From: Gluconacetobacter tumulicola
GTDB lineage: Bacteria; Pseudomonadota; Alphaproteobacteria; Acetobacterales; Acetobacteraceae
Assembly: GCF_014174215.1 (NCBI RefSeq)
Contig: NZ_JABEQL010000014.1
Coordinates: 48,337-112,336 of the forward strand
Direction of reading: 5' to 3'
DNA length: 64,000 bases
Shown in pieces: positions 17,487 to 26,227 of the stretch; within the stretch, counting starts at the first letter, position 1; every line of letters begins with the position of its first letter. The notes beneath the pieces are model-generated. The model saw only the letters and a list, made by a program, of their open reading frames with translations. It searched no databases and was not told where the DNA came from. The translations under genes were made by a program, and so were the position numbers.

Positions 17487-20278
17487 CAGAACTGGCCCAT
17501 CAGCGACAGGCGGAAATTCCGCCCCAGGATCGGCCGCGCCAGGAACACATTCTGCCCCGCCTGCGAACTCAGCACCTCGCCCGCACGCGGATTGCCCTCC
17601 GTCAGGCCAAGCGAGTTGTTGAGGTTCTGACCGGAAAGATTGAAGGTCAGATAAGGCGTGATCGCATAGGTCGCACCAAAGTTGATCACCGTATAGGCCG
17701 GCAGGCGCTGGGTATTGGCCACATCGGCATAGCGCAGCCCGTAATGCTCGATATCGGCCTGCAACAGCAGCCTGCCGTCCAGCAGATGCAGGCGCGGCGT
17801 CACGCGGAACATGACCGGCGGCGTCCGCAGCAGATGGTTACCGGTATAATCCAGCAGATTGGGCGACCCGTTGCTCAGCACCAGATAGCGCATCTTGCCG
17901 AACCGTGCATTCTGCGCGGTGCCGGAGAACACCACGTCGAAATAATGGCTGGGGCGGATCGTCCCCTCGAATTCCAGCCCGTACGTATGGGTGGTCGCCG
18001 TGATCGCCTGCTGGTTGTACGAACCCGTCTTCACGTCGAAGACCAGATTGTTGATCCCGTAGCTGGGATAGTCGGTATTGAACCCGGTCAGGAAAAGATC
18101 CGCATAGCGCGACTGATATTTCACGCCGCCTTCATACATGAAGATCTTCTGCGTGATCGGCACAGCCACCGGATTGGTGATGAACGACGCCAGGCTGGGC
18201 AGGCGATAGGCACGCGTGAAGCGGGCAAAGAATCCGAGATTGGGCAGAAGCTGGTAATTCACGCCGATCGTGCCGCCAAACCCGGCGAAACTGGCATGAT
18301 AGGGCGTATAGACCCCGTTGCCCGACAGCATGTTCGACAGATAAGGCGCCGAACCCGCCACCACACTGTGACTGCCCTCGACCAGGCCGCTGGTCCGCTG
18401 CGCCTCATAGCGCACGCCGGCATCCACCCGCAGCTTCTTCGTGATGGCCCATTCATCCGTCGCATAGCCCGCAACGTCGGTATCGTCGCCATGCCCGTTG
18501 GCAAATTCGGTGCCGTAGCGGGTATAGCCGTTCTGGGTGATCGACCCCACGACATTGCCCGCCGCATCCACGGCATCGATGTTCAGGCGCTGGGCATGCG
18601 ACGTGGTGTCCAGCAGCATGTTGGCCGAATAGCGCGTGAAATCCTCGTTGAAATACGTAACGAACGCCCCCATCGCCACATCATGATGGCCGAGGAACGA
18701 GAAGGATTTCTCCAGCTTGAAGTCGTTCATGACCTCATGCTCGTTCATCCACACCGCGCGCAGCGAGGCATCGGTCACATAATTGTTGCCCGTCACCGCC
18801 GAGGAGAATTGCTGGCTCGGATCATTCAGGTAACGCAATTGCCAGCCGGTGGCGCCGGCGAACATCGACCGGGCACTGGCCAGCCCGGCCAGACGCGCGC
18901 CGGCCTGCATCACCGCACTGGGCGACAGCACGGTCCAGGTCGCATTCATCGCGCGATAGCGGAACGTGTCGGACAGATGCCACCCATCCGCCAGATCATG
19001 CTTGAAGCCGGCCGTCACCTGATGGAGGTTGATATGAATACCGCTTTGCAGGTCGATATGCTTCGTGCTGCCGCCGGGGCCGGGAAGATACGCATTCTCC
19101 AGCGCCGAAGACGAATAATTGCCGGTATTGGCATTGAAACCGGGAAGCGACGTGATATTGCCCGACTTGTCATACGTCACAGGAATATCGGGAAAAAAAA
19201 CCGTCCGGTCGTCCATGTGCTTGTAATCGACGAAGACGCTGCCGCCATGGCTGAAATCGCGGCTGATATTGGCGCGGATCTGCCCACCCGAATTGGCGCG
19301 GAAACCGGGGTCGCGCACGCCGTTCTCCACCCGGTAGAACCCGCCCAGGCTCCAGCGCCAGGCGCCGGCCGGTCCACCCAGCCAGGCATCGGTGCGGTAC
19401 AGCCCGTCATCGCCGAACGTCTGCTTGGCCAGCCCCGACAGCTTGCTGGTCCCCCGCCGCGACAGGAAATTGACCAGCCCGCCCGGCGCATTCTGCGCGA
19501 CGATCGAGCTCGGCCCGCCACGCACCACCTGGATCTGCTTCATCGTCTCGTCGATCCGAAACGAATCGTCGGCGTTCAGATAACCCAGGGCCGGGTCGGA
19601 CTGGATCGGCAACCCGTCTTCCTCAAGCTGGACCGATCCATACCCATCCACCGGAATCCCGCGCGCCCGGATATTGGCACCCACTTCACCGCCCGAGGCC
19701 TCGACCCAGAAACCGGGCGTATTCTTCAGCGCCTCGGACACCGAAGACGTCCCCCGCACACGCAGATCTTCCTGCGAGATGGTGGTGATCGCGTAGCTGG
19801 CATCGATCTTCCGCTGCTTCCTGGTCGACGCACGGCCGGTCACGATCACGGCCTCGCCTTCCCGCAGCGATGCCGGCGTGGCCGAGGCCCGCGCGGCGCG
19901 CTGCAGCAGCCACACCCCATCCGCCTTCGAGCGCACCGAAATCCCGGTGCCCTTGAGCATGTCGTCGAGCGCCTGCTCCGGCGTCCTTCTGCCTTGTACG
20001 GTGCTGGAGCGGACATTTTCCACATCATGCCCATCCACCGCCACATGCACGCCCGACTGGCGGCTGAACTGCGTCAGGGCAGACGCCAGAGGCTGCGCCG
20101 GGATGGAAAAATCCTTCTCAGCGGATGATTGCGCAACGGCCGCACAGGGCAGCACCAGCGGCAGCGTAGCCATGGAGGCCATGGCCAGGCCAAAGACATG
20201 GAAGGGGGAAAAAGCGGCACCGAACACAGGTCGAGGACGCGGGGTCTTTCTTTTCACAGGATCTATCCGGGCTTTCAT
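17486..20278 (-). CDS. TonB-dependent outer membrane receptor with STN signalling domain
   Basis: Outer membrane transporter of the FecA/FpvA signalling type. After the signal region ending near PCAAVAQSSA there is an STN domain (FSIPAQPLASALTQFSRQSG, TPEQALDDMLKGTG). A TonB-box-like EAVIVTG is followed by the plug (YAITTISQEDLRVRGTSSVS, IQVVRGGPSSIVAQNAPGG) and a long beta barrel ending in Phe (FRLSLMGQF). I start at MKARIDPVKRK (20278), giving 930 residues; no clear ribosome binding site is visible and the frame stays open further upstream. It overlaps the phospholipase/phosphatase gene by one base. The STN domain implies contact with the FecR-like protein encoded upstream, so the substrate probably induces its own locus. 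The substrate is inferred from the operon: a phosphoinositol or mannosyl compound rather than a siderophore. Confidence 0.9.
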   Translation of the reverse strand: MKARIDPVKRKTPRPRPVFGAAFSPFHVFGLAMASMATLPLVLPCAAVAQSSAEKDFSIPAQPLASALTQFSRQSGVHVAVDGHDVENVRSSTVQGRRTPEQALDDMLKGTGISVRSKADGVWLLQRAARASATPASLREGEAVIVTGRASTRKQRKIDASYAITTISQEDLRVRGTSSVSEALKNTPGFWVEASGGEVGANIRARGIPVDGYGSVQLEEDGLPIQSDPALGYLNADDSFRIDETMKQIQVVRGGPSSIVAQNAPGGLVNFLSRRGTSKLSGLAKQTFGDDGLYRTDAWLGGPAGAWRWSLGGFYRVENGVRDPGFRANSGGQIRANISRDFSHGGSVFVDYKHMDDRTVFFPDIPVTYDKSGNITSLPGFNANTGNYSSSALENAYLPGPGGSTKHIDLQSGIHINLHQVTAGFKHDLADGWHLSDTFRYRAMNATWTVLSPSAVMQAGARLAGLASARSMFAGATGWQLRYLNDPSQQFSSAVTGNNYVTDASLRAVWMNEHEVMNDFKLEKSFSFLGHHDVAMGAFVTYFNEDFTRYSANMLLDTTSHAQRLNIDAVDAAGNVVGSITQNGYTRYGTEFANGHGDDTDVAGYATDEWAITKKLRVDAGVRYEAQRTSGLVEGSHSVVAGSAPYLSNMLSGNGVYTPYHASFAGFGGTIGVNYQLLPNLGFFARFTRAYRLPSLASFITNPVAVPITQKIFMYEGGVKYQSRYADLFLTGFNTDYPSYGINNLVFDVKTGSYNQQAITATTHTYGLEFEGTIRPSHYFDVVFSGTAQNARFGKMRYLVLSNGSPNLLDYTGNHLLRTPPVMFRVTPRLHLLDGRLLLQADIEHYGLRYADVANTQRLPAYTVINFGATYAITPYLTFNLSGQNLNNSLGLTEGNPRAGEVLSSQAGQNVFLARPILGRNFRLSLMGQF

Positions 20279-20377
20279 GGTGGATGGAGGACACCAGTGA
20301 GTTGCCCCACGCCCCGAATTTCCGTCTCTCGTTTTCGTGAAAGTTAAATGACAACCGGGATGGATCAGAACCCACCC

Positions 20378-20470
20378 GGAAATACGCTCTGACGAACGAG
20401 AGCGGCCTCGCGGGTCGTCAGTACCGAAGCGCAGGAAACGCACGTCGGATCACCGTCAACACGCATTTCC
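20378..20470. repeat. Palindromic intergenic repeat, copy 2 (93 bp)
   Basis: Ends GGAAATACG (20378-20386) and CGCATTTCC (20462-20470) are inverted with one mismatch. The inside shares GACGAACGAGAGCGGCC and ACCGAAGCGCAGG with the adjacent copy. It lies in the spacer between fecR-like and TonB receptor genes and may shape receptor expression. Confidence 0.6.
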
Positions 20471-20480
20471 AGACAGTCTC

Positions 20481-20644
20481 AGAGCCTGACCGAAAATGCG
20501 GGCTGGCGAGCGAGAGCGGCCCAGGGGGCCGCGCCCGGCGTGTGTTGCCGAGCATCGGAGCGGAGTGGCCTTGATGGCCATGAGCACCGAAGCACAGGCA
20601 ACGCGCGCTGGATCGCCGCCAGCGCGCATTTTCGGTCAGGCTCT
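20481..20644. repeat. Palindromic intergenic repeat, copy 3 (164 bp)
   Basis: A perfect 20-base terminal inverted repeat (20481-20500 with 20625-20644) encloses the family core (GAGCATCGGAGCGGAGTGGCC, ATGAGCACCGAAGCACAGG, GCGCGCTGGATCGCCGCC). Its last base is the first base of the complement of the fecR-like stop codon. Read on the other strand, the core aligns well with 60502-60624. Confidence 0.8.
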
Positions 20645-21609
20645 CAGAAAATATCCAGCCGCCGTGCCGACGCCACATAATCGACATGCAGCACACCCCG
20701 CGCCACCCGCGCGAACGTGTCGGGATCGTCGAGCGCGAACGAGCCCATCAGCACGCGCCCGCCCGCCTGGCCATGCACCATCAGCTTCTTCGCATTGTAC
20801 CGGTTGAAGATCGCGGCGGCGTCGCCAAGCGTTTCGCCCTGCAATTCCACCACGCCGCGTTCCCAGTTGGTGGCCCGTGCCAGCTCGTCCGCCGTCAGGC
20901 CGCGCAGCCGGGGCGCCGATCCCGCCCCCATGGTCAGGCAATCCCCGGCCCGCAGCGTAAACCGCTCCCCGGTCCCCTGCCGGATCGCCACGGCACTGCC
21001 GGAGAGCAGCAGCCCGGTCGTCCGGTCCCCCGCAATCGAGACCTGCACCCGCCCGACCGACCGAAATGTCAGGCTCCCGGCATCCAGCCGCGCCTCCCGC
21101 CGGCTCGACAGCACACAGCGCCCATCCAGCAGCCGCGCAGCCGTTCCACCCACCAGCAGGCCGGAAAAGCAGTCGAGCCGCACCGTCCCGCCCGCAATCT
21201 CGACCGAGCGCGGCGCCGCGTCCCGCACGCTGTAGAAGCGCCCCATTTCCCGCGACGGCGCCGGCCATGCGCCAAGCGCCAGACCCGCCGCCGAGGCCAC
21301 CATCGCCCGGCGCGACAGGCTCCGCGCCCGCGCCGGCAAGGGGTGCAGGCCAGCAGACGCTTCCGGGGGGCGAGAGGCCTGGGGCGCACCGGCCCCCGCA
21401 CCCGGCCTCAGCGCCGCCGCGCGTTCCGTCGCCTGCCACACCACCTGCGCCCGGATCATCGCGCCACGATGGCGGATATCGGCACCCAGCCAGCGGTCCA
21501 GCTCCCCCTGCTCCCCGGCGGTCAGCGCGGCGCGGTCCATCCGCGCCACCCAGTCCGCGGCGATGCCGTCAGGGGTTGGATTTTCCCTTCCGCAGGTCAC
21601 CGGGCCCAT
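20644..21609 (-). CDS. FecR-like anti-sigma factor
   Basis: Inner-membrane regulator linking an STN-type TonB receptor to its ECF sigma factor. The cytoplasmic N-terminal domain (DUF4880 type) is IAADWVARMDRAALTAGEQ followed by ELDRWLGADIRHRGAMIRAQ. A membrane segment SRRAMVASAAGLALGAWP comes next, then the periplasmic FecR domain (RFTLRAGDCLTMG, ELARATNWERGVVELQGETL). I start at MGPVTCGREN (21609), which overlaps the sigma gene by 41 bases; the frame is open a further 33 codons inside the sigma gene. Length (321 residues) is normal. A palindromic repeat starts at its stop codon, separating it from the receptor gene by 365 bases. Confidence 0.88.
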   Translation of the reverse strand: MGPVTCGRENPTPDGIAADWVARMDRAALTAGEQGELDRWLGADIRHRGAMIRAQVVWQATERAAALRPGAGAGAPQASRPPEASAGLHPLPARARSLSRRAMVASAAGLALGAWPAPSREMGRFYSVRDAAPRSVEIAGGTVRLDCFSGLLVGGTAARLLDGRCVLSSRREARLDAGSLTFRSVGRVQVSIAGDRTTGLLLSGSAVAIRQGTGERFTLRAGDCLTMGAGSAPRLRGLTADELARATNWERGVVELQGETLGDAAAIFNRYNAKKLMVHGQAGGRVLMGSFALDDPDTFARVARGVLHVDYVASARRLDIF

Positions 21610-22213
21610 GCCCGCCGCCCTGCGCCGGAAGATCCCGGCCGGCATAGGCCGTGCCGATGATCCTGAGCGCCCTGGCAAGCTGCTTTTCGACCACATTCTC
21701 CGAAACATTCAGGTGAAGCGCACATTCGCGTTGTGAATATCCATAAAAGCGGCGCAACACGAACACGTCCCGGCACCGGTCGGGCAGGTCGCGCGCGACC
21801 TGGTCGAGAAAACGCAGTTCCTGCCGCGCGGTCACCGACCGTTCGACCGCCTGCCCCTGGTCGGGAATCTCCGCGCCCGAAAAATCGGTCAGGGAATCGA
21901 ACGAGACGATCCGTGCCTTGCGATAGTGTTGAAGAACCAGATTGCGCGCCACAGCAAAAAACCATGCACGCGGAAATCTGATGGACGTATGGTCGGCCTC
22001 GGCAAGCTCCACCCAGGCCTGCTGGATGATATCATCGCTCTCGATCCCCGAAAAACGCCGCAGCCAGCTCCGCACATCCCCCTCATGCGGAAGAACATGG
22101 GTCGCCAGCCAATGATTTCGCTCTTCGGGAAGCAATGGACCACATCCAGTCGCACAAGGACGGCGCGTCGATAGCATGCGGCCCCGGCGGGAAATGTGAT
22201 AAACTCGTGACAT
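21569..22213 (-). CDS. ECF sigma factor (FecI-like)
   Basis: Extracytoplasmic-function RNA polymerase sigma factor. Region 2 covers VRSWLRRFSGIESDDIIQQA and FPRAWFFAVARNLVLQHYRK. Region 4 covers FLDQVARDLPDRCRDVFVLR, YGYSQRECALHLNVSENVVE and QLARALRIIG, the helix-turn-helix for the -35 element. The FecR-like gene overlaps its end, and an STN-type receptor follows, so it is the activator of the 12.5-20.3 kb operon. Start is uncertain: the ATG at 22213 (MSRVYHIS) gives 214 residues, the one at 22177 (MLSTRRP) gives 202. The 5' end faces the divergent MFS gene only about 28 bases away, so the promoters overlap. Confidence 0.88.
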   Translation of the reverse strand: MSRVYHISRRGRMLSTRRPCATGCGPLLPEERNHWLATHVLPHEGDVRSWLRRFSGIESDDIIQQAWVELAEADHTSIRFPRAWFFAVARNLVLQHYRKARIVSFDSLTDFSGAEIPDQGQAVERSVTARQELRFLDQVARDLPDRCRDVFVLRRFYGYSQRECALHLNVSENVVEKQLARALRIIGTAYAGRDLPAQGGGHGPGDLRKGKSNP

Positions 22214-22241
22214 CCATACCCGCCCCGCCGCGCGCTGCGGC

Positions 22242-23660
22242 ATGGAAGTCGCGCCCATGGCGCGTTATGGTCGGGCCATGCCGATCCTGCCCTATATCGT
22301 CGCCGCCACCTTCTTCATGGAGTATCTCGACTCCACCATCATCGCCACGGCCCTGCCGGCGATGGCGCGCAGCTTCCATGTCGGCCCCAACGAACTCAGC
22401 CTGGGCATGACGGCCTACATGCTGACACTGGCGGTCTTCATCCCCGTCAGCGGCTGGATGGCCGACCGTTTCGGCTCGCGCACCATCTTCGCCACCGCCG
22501 TGTCCATCTTCACCGCCGCCTCGATCCTGTGCGGCTTCGCCGGCAGCGTGAACATGTTCATCGCCGCCCGGGTGCTCCAGGGGCTGGGCGGCGCGATGAT
22601 GGTGCCGGTCGGGCGCTTCATCGTCATGCGCAATACCGAGACCAGCCGCATGATCCAGGCGGTCTCGACCATCACCTGGCCGGCGGTGGTGGCCCCGGTG
22701 GTCGGGCCGACGATCGGCGGCATGATCGTGACCTTCACAAGCTGGCGCTGGATCTTCTTCATCAACCTGCCGCTGGGCCTGGCGGTGCTGGGCGTGATCT
22801 TCGCCGTGGTACCGCAACAGTTCGGCGAACGCCGCCCGCTGGACTGGGGCGGCTTCGTGCTGGGCGGCCTGGCGCTGACATCCATCCTGCTGGGCACGGA
22901 GCTGGCCAGCAACACCCGGGCCAGCCTCACCCTGGCCGCCCTGCTGTTCGGCGGCGGCCTGCTGCTGGCCATCGCCACCCTGCGCCACGCGGCAGCCAGC
23001 GCCCACCCGCTGCTCGATTTCGGGCTGTTGCGCCACCCCACCTTCAGCGTCACCATGGCGGCCGGCACGCTCTCGCGCCTGACGATCGACGCCATCCCCT
23101 ATCTGGTGCCGCTGCTGTTCCAGATCGGCTTCGGCCTCACCGCCTTCCATGCCGGGTCGCTGATGCTGGCCTTCGCGCTGGGCAATCTGGGTATGAAGAT
23201 GTTCACCACCCGCATCCTCCAGCGCTTCGGCTTCCGCGCCACGGCCGCCGTCAACGCGGCATTGGGGGCGCTGTTCGTGCTGCTGGCGAGCACCATGGTG
23301 CCCGCCACCCCGGTCACCATCCTGCTGCTGGTGCTGCTGGGCTGCGGCATCACGCGCTCGATGCAGTACACGCTGCTGGCCACGCTGGGCTTCGCCGATA
23401 TCGGCGGCCAGGAAAAGGGTGCCGCCAGCACGCTCCTCAGCGTCAACCAGCAGATGTGCATCGGCATGGGCGTCGCCTTCGCCGCCCTCACCCTGCGCCT
23501 GATCGCCACCCTGCGCGGCGAACACCCGTCCACCGACGCCTTCACCCAGGCCGACTTCCACTGGGCCTTCCTGGTCGCCGCCATCCCGCTGATCCTGTCG
23601 ATCCCCGGCTATCTCCGGCTCGACCGCACCGCCGGCGCCGCCCTGCGCAAGGCATCCTGA
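22242..23660 (+). CDS. MFS transporter, DHA2 (drug:H+ antiporter) type
   Basis: Multi-spanning inner-membrane exporter. It resembles E. coli MdtD: FFMEYLDSTIIATALPAMAR in the first helix, GWMADRFGSRTIFATAVSIF (the loop 2-3 motif A), ARVLQGLGGAMMVPVGRFIV (motif B/C region) and TSWRWIFFINLPLGLAVLGV. There are about 14 hydrophobic stretches over 472 residues. In-frame ATGs at 22242, 22260 and 22278 are all possible starts; none has a strong ribosome binding site. Divergent from the ECF sigma factor. Substrate unknown; a link with the neighbouring locus is not shown. Confidence 0.85.
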   Translation: MEVAPMARYGRAMPILPYIVAATFFMEYLDSTIIATALPAMARSFHVGPNELSLGMTAYMLTLAVFIPVSGWMADRFGSRTIFATAVSIFTAASILCGFAGSVNMFIAARVLQGLGGAMMVPVGRFIVMRNTETSRMIQAVSTITWPAVVAPVVGPTIGGMIVTFTSWRWIFFINLPLGLAVLGVIFAVVPQQFGERRPLDWGGFVLGGLALTSILLGTELASNTRASLTLAALLFGGGLLLAIATLRHAAASAHPLLDFGLLRHPTFSVTMAAGTLSRLTIDAIPYLVPLLFQIGFGLTAFHAGSLMLAFALGNLGMKMFTTRILQRFGFRATAAVNAALGALFVLLASTMVPATPVTILLLVLLGCGITRSMQYTLLATLGFADIGGQEKGAASTLLSVNQQMCIGMGVAFAALTLRLIATLRGEHPSTDAFTQADFHWAFLVAAIPLILSIPGYLRLDRTAGAALRKAS

Positions 23661-23992
23661 TCGCACGACATGGGGCCACGCGCCCCCGTCGCCGGAACAC
23701 CCGCCACCATTCGCGCGTATGAAACACGTCATGGAACAGGATGGAGTGCAACGGATGCGGCGTTATATCCGTCATCGGCCGTCCTCTCTTCTGTGGTTGC
23801 GTCACCAACCACCACGTTGGCACACTGCGATGCCGTTCAGGGAGGACGGCAACCACCCCATCTCAAAACTGGGGGCACGTTCGGGGCAAGGTCCCTCCAT
23901 ACGTCTTTTATCCCCATTCAAGAGCCTCAGCGCCGAGAGGGGGCGCGAGGCGTATCGGTCGATTGCGATTGGCAGGACGTGAAATAATCGCG
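23661..23992. other. Intergenic region at the left edge of the accessory block
   Basis: No gene is supported. Short frames on both strands lack recognisable motifs. Base composition drops across it toward the alpha/beta hydrolase. It may contain the scar of an insertion, but I find no transposase motif and no matching copy at the right edge (36.8 kb). Confidence 0.35.
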
Positions 23993-25324
23993 TCATCCAG
24001 GCTGACGATCACCCTGTCTATAATCGCCAGCGTGATCTGCCCCGACGGCCTCCTTGGCGAAGGCGAGCAGGAGCGCGCCGAGCCGATCTGGCTGCTCCTG
24101 TTGGATCCAGTGACCGGCACCATCGATCAGCTCAACGCCACTCATCCTCGTCGCCGCCTTCGTCCTCATCAGATCGAGCGCGCCGGGCGCCGAATAGGTG
24201 CCCCAATCGCTCTTTCCACCGATGAAGAATGAGGGAACATCGATCGTCTTGCCCGAAAACAAGCGCAACTCAGCGTTTAGATCGGGATCGGAGAGGACGC
24301 GGTAAGCCTGCAGAGCACCTTGAAACCCGGTGCGATTATATTCCTGTGTGTATACCCCAAGTTCCCGTTCGGTGAGCCATTTGCAGGCCAAAATCTCGGC
24401 GGCGGAAGGTTCAAATGGAGCCACCGTTTCGGACATCGTCTTGCCGAGATCCATGACATAATAAGTGGGCATCTGCGCAAGTTCTTCGGCGGTTCGTCCC
24501 TTCAACGGATGCGGCCTGTTTCCCGGCCAGTCGGCGCTCTTGACATAGAAAAATGCACGAAGAAATGCGTGCAGGCCTTGAGGCGGGTGCCACATGTCAT
24601 CGTTTGCACGCCGCGTGCTCAGGTATTGCTGATAATATTCTCTCGGCGGATCGAGCGCGGCCAGCGCGGCCGCCAGCTTCCCATGTTCGGTATTCGGTTG
24701 AACCGCGGGCGCTCCCTGCCCTGCGGTATCGAACGGAAACGCTGGTGCACCGGGGAACGGTGCGCTCATCATCACCACCGAGGGAAACATGTCGGGTCGG
24801 GCCAGAGCACAATACGCCGCCACGGGCGAGCCGAGGTCGTGTCCGACGAGCATTGCCGTGCGGCGATACCCCAATGCCGAAACCAGTCCGATCGCGTCAC
24901 GCACCATATTCAAGAAGCTGAAGGGCGCTAACGGCGCGTCATAGTCGTTCACCCAACCCGTGGTGCGGCCAAAGCCCCGCTGATCGGGCGCCACGACATG
25001 ATATCCGGCGTCAGCCAGGATTGGGATCAAATGTCGCCAGCCGTAAGCCAAGTCCGGAAAGCCGTGCAGAAGCAGCGCGAGCGGCCGGTCGGGGCTTTCG
25101 TGACCGGCCTCGAGAATATGCATGTCGAGGCCGTTGACCCCGTGGATCATGCGCGAGCGGACCCCCAGGGGAAGCGCCCCCTCGCCATATGTCGATGTCG
25201 TCAAATCAGTTCCTCCCCTGGAGTTTGCACCGCGCGGTCGAAGTGAAGCCGCAAGCAGGCCGGCCGCGCCGATCGCCAGGACGGTGCGTCGAGACGGCAA
25301 TGGCTTGATCTGATCGAAAGACAC
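23993..25324 (-). CDS. Alpha/beta hydrolase, epoxide hydrolase-like, exported
   Basis: Epoxide hydrolase-type alpha/beta hydrolase of 443 residues. Near the N terminus is a Tat-like leader (PSRRTVLAIGAAGLLAASLR). The oxyanion motif LLLHGFPDLAYGWRH and the nucleophile elbow LVGHDLGSPVAAY (Asp as nucleophile) are those of epoxide hydrolases; the catalytic His is in DGAGHWIQQEQPD. I start at the GTG at 25324, seven bases after AAAAGGG. An ATG at 25354 lies inside a perfect palindromic operator and lacks a binding site. The divergent TetR gene very likely represses it. Codon choice is less GC-biased than in the core genes. Confidence 0.75.
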   Translation of the reverse strand: MSFDQIKPLPSRRTVLAIGAAGLLAASLRPRGANSRGGTDLTTSTYGEGALPLGVRSRMIHGVNGLDMHILEAGHESPDRPLALLLHGFPDLAYGWRHLIPILADAGYHVVAPDQRGFGRTTGWVNDYDAPLAPFSFLNMVRDAIGLVSALGYRRTAMLVGHDLGSPVAAYCALARPDMFPSVVMMSAPFPGAPAFPFDTAGQGAPAVQPNTEHGKLAAALAALDPPREYYQQYLSTRRANDDMWHPPQGLHAFLRAFFYVKSADWPGNRPHPLKGRTAEELAQMPTYYVMDLGKTMSETVAPFEPSAAEILACKWLTERELGVYTQEYNRTGFQGALQAYRVLSDPDLNAELRLFSGKTIDVPSFFIGGKSDWGTYSAPGALDLMRTKAATRMSGVELIDGAGHWIQQEQPDRLGALLLAFAKEAVGADHAGDYRQGDRQPG

Positions 25325-25334
25325 TGCCGAACCC

Positions 25335-25377
25335 TTTTCTATGGTGATCGCCATACTATGTCGATCACCATAGAAAA
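25335..25377. promoter_or_regulatory. Perfect 16-bp inverted repeat, TetR-type operator
   Basis: TTTTCTATGGTGATCG (25335-25350) is repeated in inverted form at 25362-25377 with an 11-base spacer. It lies between the epoxide hydrolase-like gene and its divergent TetR regulator and covers the likely start of transcription of the hydrolase. The obvious inference is autoregulated repression of both genes. Confidence 0.75.
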
Positions 25378-25406
25378 GGTCAAGCGGCACGTGGTATGAC
25401 CACGGC

Positions 25407-25988
25407 ATGACACGTAAGACTGACGCACGCGCTCGCGCGATCGCCACGGCCGAAAGGCTGTTTCGCATCCAAGGCTACACCGCGACTGGATTGGCCCAGA
25501 TCCTTGAGGAAAGCGGTGCGCCGAAAGGATCGTTCTACTTTCACTTTCCACGCGGGAAGGCACAGCTCGCAGAGGAAGCGATCGATCATTACATTGCCGG
25601 CAGACTTGCTGTATTGCGCAATATCTCGGCGAGCACGACAGGCGATGCCTTGAATTTTGTTCAGCAGATTTTCGGCACGTTCGCAGCCGAAATGGTTGCG
25701 ACCGATTTCCAGTATGGCTGTCTCATGCAAAATCTGGCGAATGAGTTACCCGCGCTCGACGCCGAGCTGACCAAACGGGTCGCGCGCGGATTTGTCGATT
25801 CGACCGAGATTATCGTGGAGCATTTCAGGGGGTGCCACGTCACTCCCGAGCGCGCATCCTCAACGGCAGCCGCACTGGTGGCCGCCCTCGAAGGCGCGCG
25901 AACAATTGCCCGCCTGGAGCGCACGCCAGCCATATTCCAGGCGTTGGCAGATGTCAGTGTTCAGGGCTGGGCTGCCTCCGAGCGATGA
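25407..25988 (+). CDS. TetR/AcrR family transcriptional regulator
   Basis: A 193-residue repressor-type protein. The N-terminal helix-turn-helix is RAIATAERLFRIQGYTATGL then ILEESGAPKGSFYFHFPRGK, the standard TetR pattern. The C-terminal ligand-binding half contains the YGCLMQNLANELPALD motif typical of the group with TetR_C_11-like domains. It is divergent from the epoxide hydrolase-like gene across a perfect palindrome (25335-25377), its presumed binding site. The effector is unknown; an epoxide or other electrophile is a reasonable guess. Confidence 0.85.
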   Translation: MTRKTDARARAIATAERLFRIQGYTATGLAQILEESGAPKGSFYFHFPRGKAQLAEEAIDHYIAGRLAVLRNISASTTGDALNFVQQIFGTFAAEMVATDFQYGCLMQNLANELPALDAELTKRVARGFVDSTEIIVEHFRGCHVTPERASSTAAALVAALEGARTIARLERTPAIFQALADVSVQGWAASER

Positions 25989-26227
25989 TCCGGGTCCAAT
26001 GATCTCATCCGGGCCAGTCCCCCATCTCGGCGGTTGACTCCGGCGGATCCAAAGGTGCCTCCCACAGTCGTCATCGCCAGTGCGCTCTTGGCGGCGCGCA
26101 CAGTAGGACCCCTCCACGGACTGCGGGGACAACCACCGCCTCCCCTTGGAAATCATCTATCGCTGCCTGGATCTGAGCGCCGTGTGGAGTGTGGTCGTGG
26201 CATCAGCTGAATTTGTTTTCACACATT

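Noticed and set aside
20378..20644. CRISPR-like array from the two adjacent repeats
   Set aside because: The units differ in length and ends, are palindromic over their full length, and there are no regular spacers or cas genes.
12524..22213. Siderophore uptake (fec-type iron) locus
   Set aside because: The regulators and receptor are of that class, but the coupled downstream genes are a phospholipase/phosphatase and a mannosidase, with no ferric reductase, ABC importer or siderophore gene.
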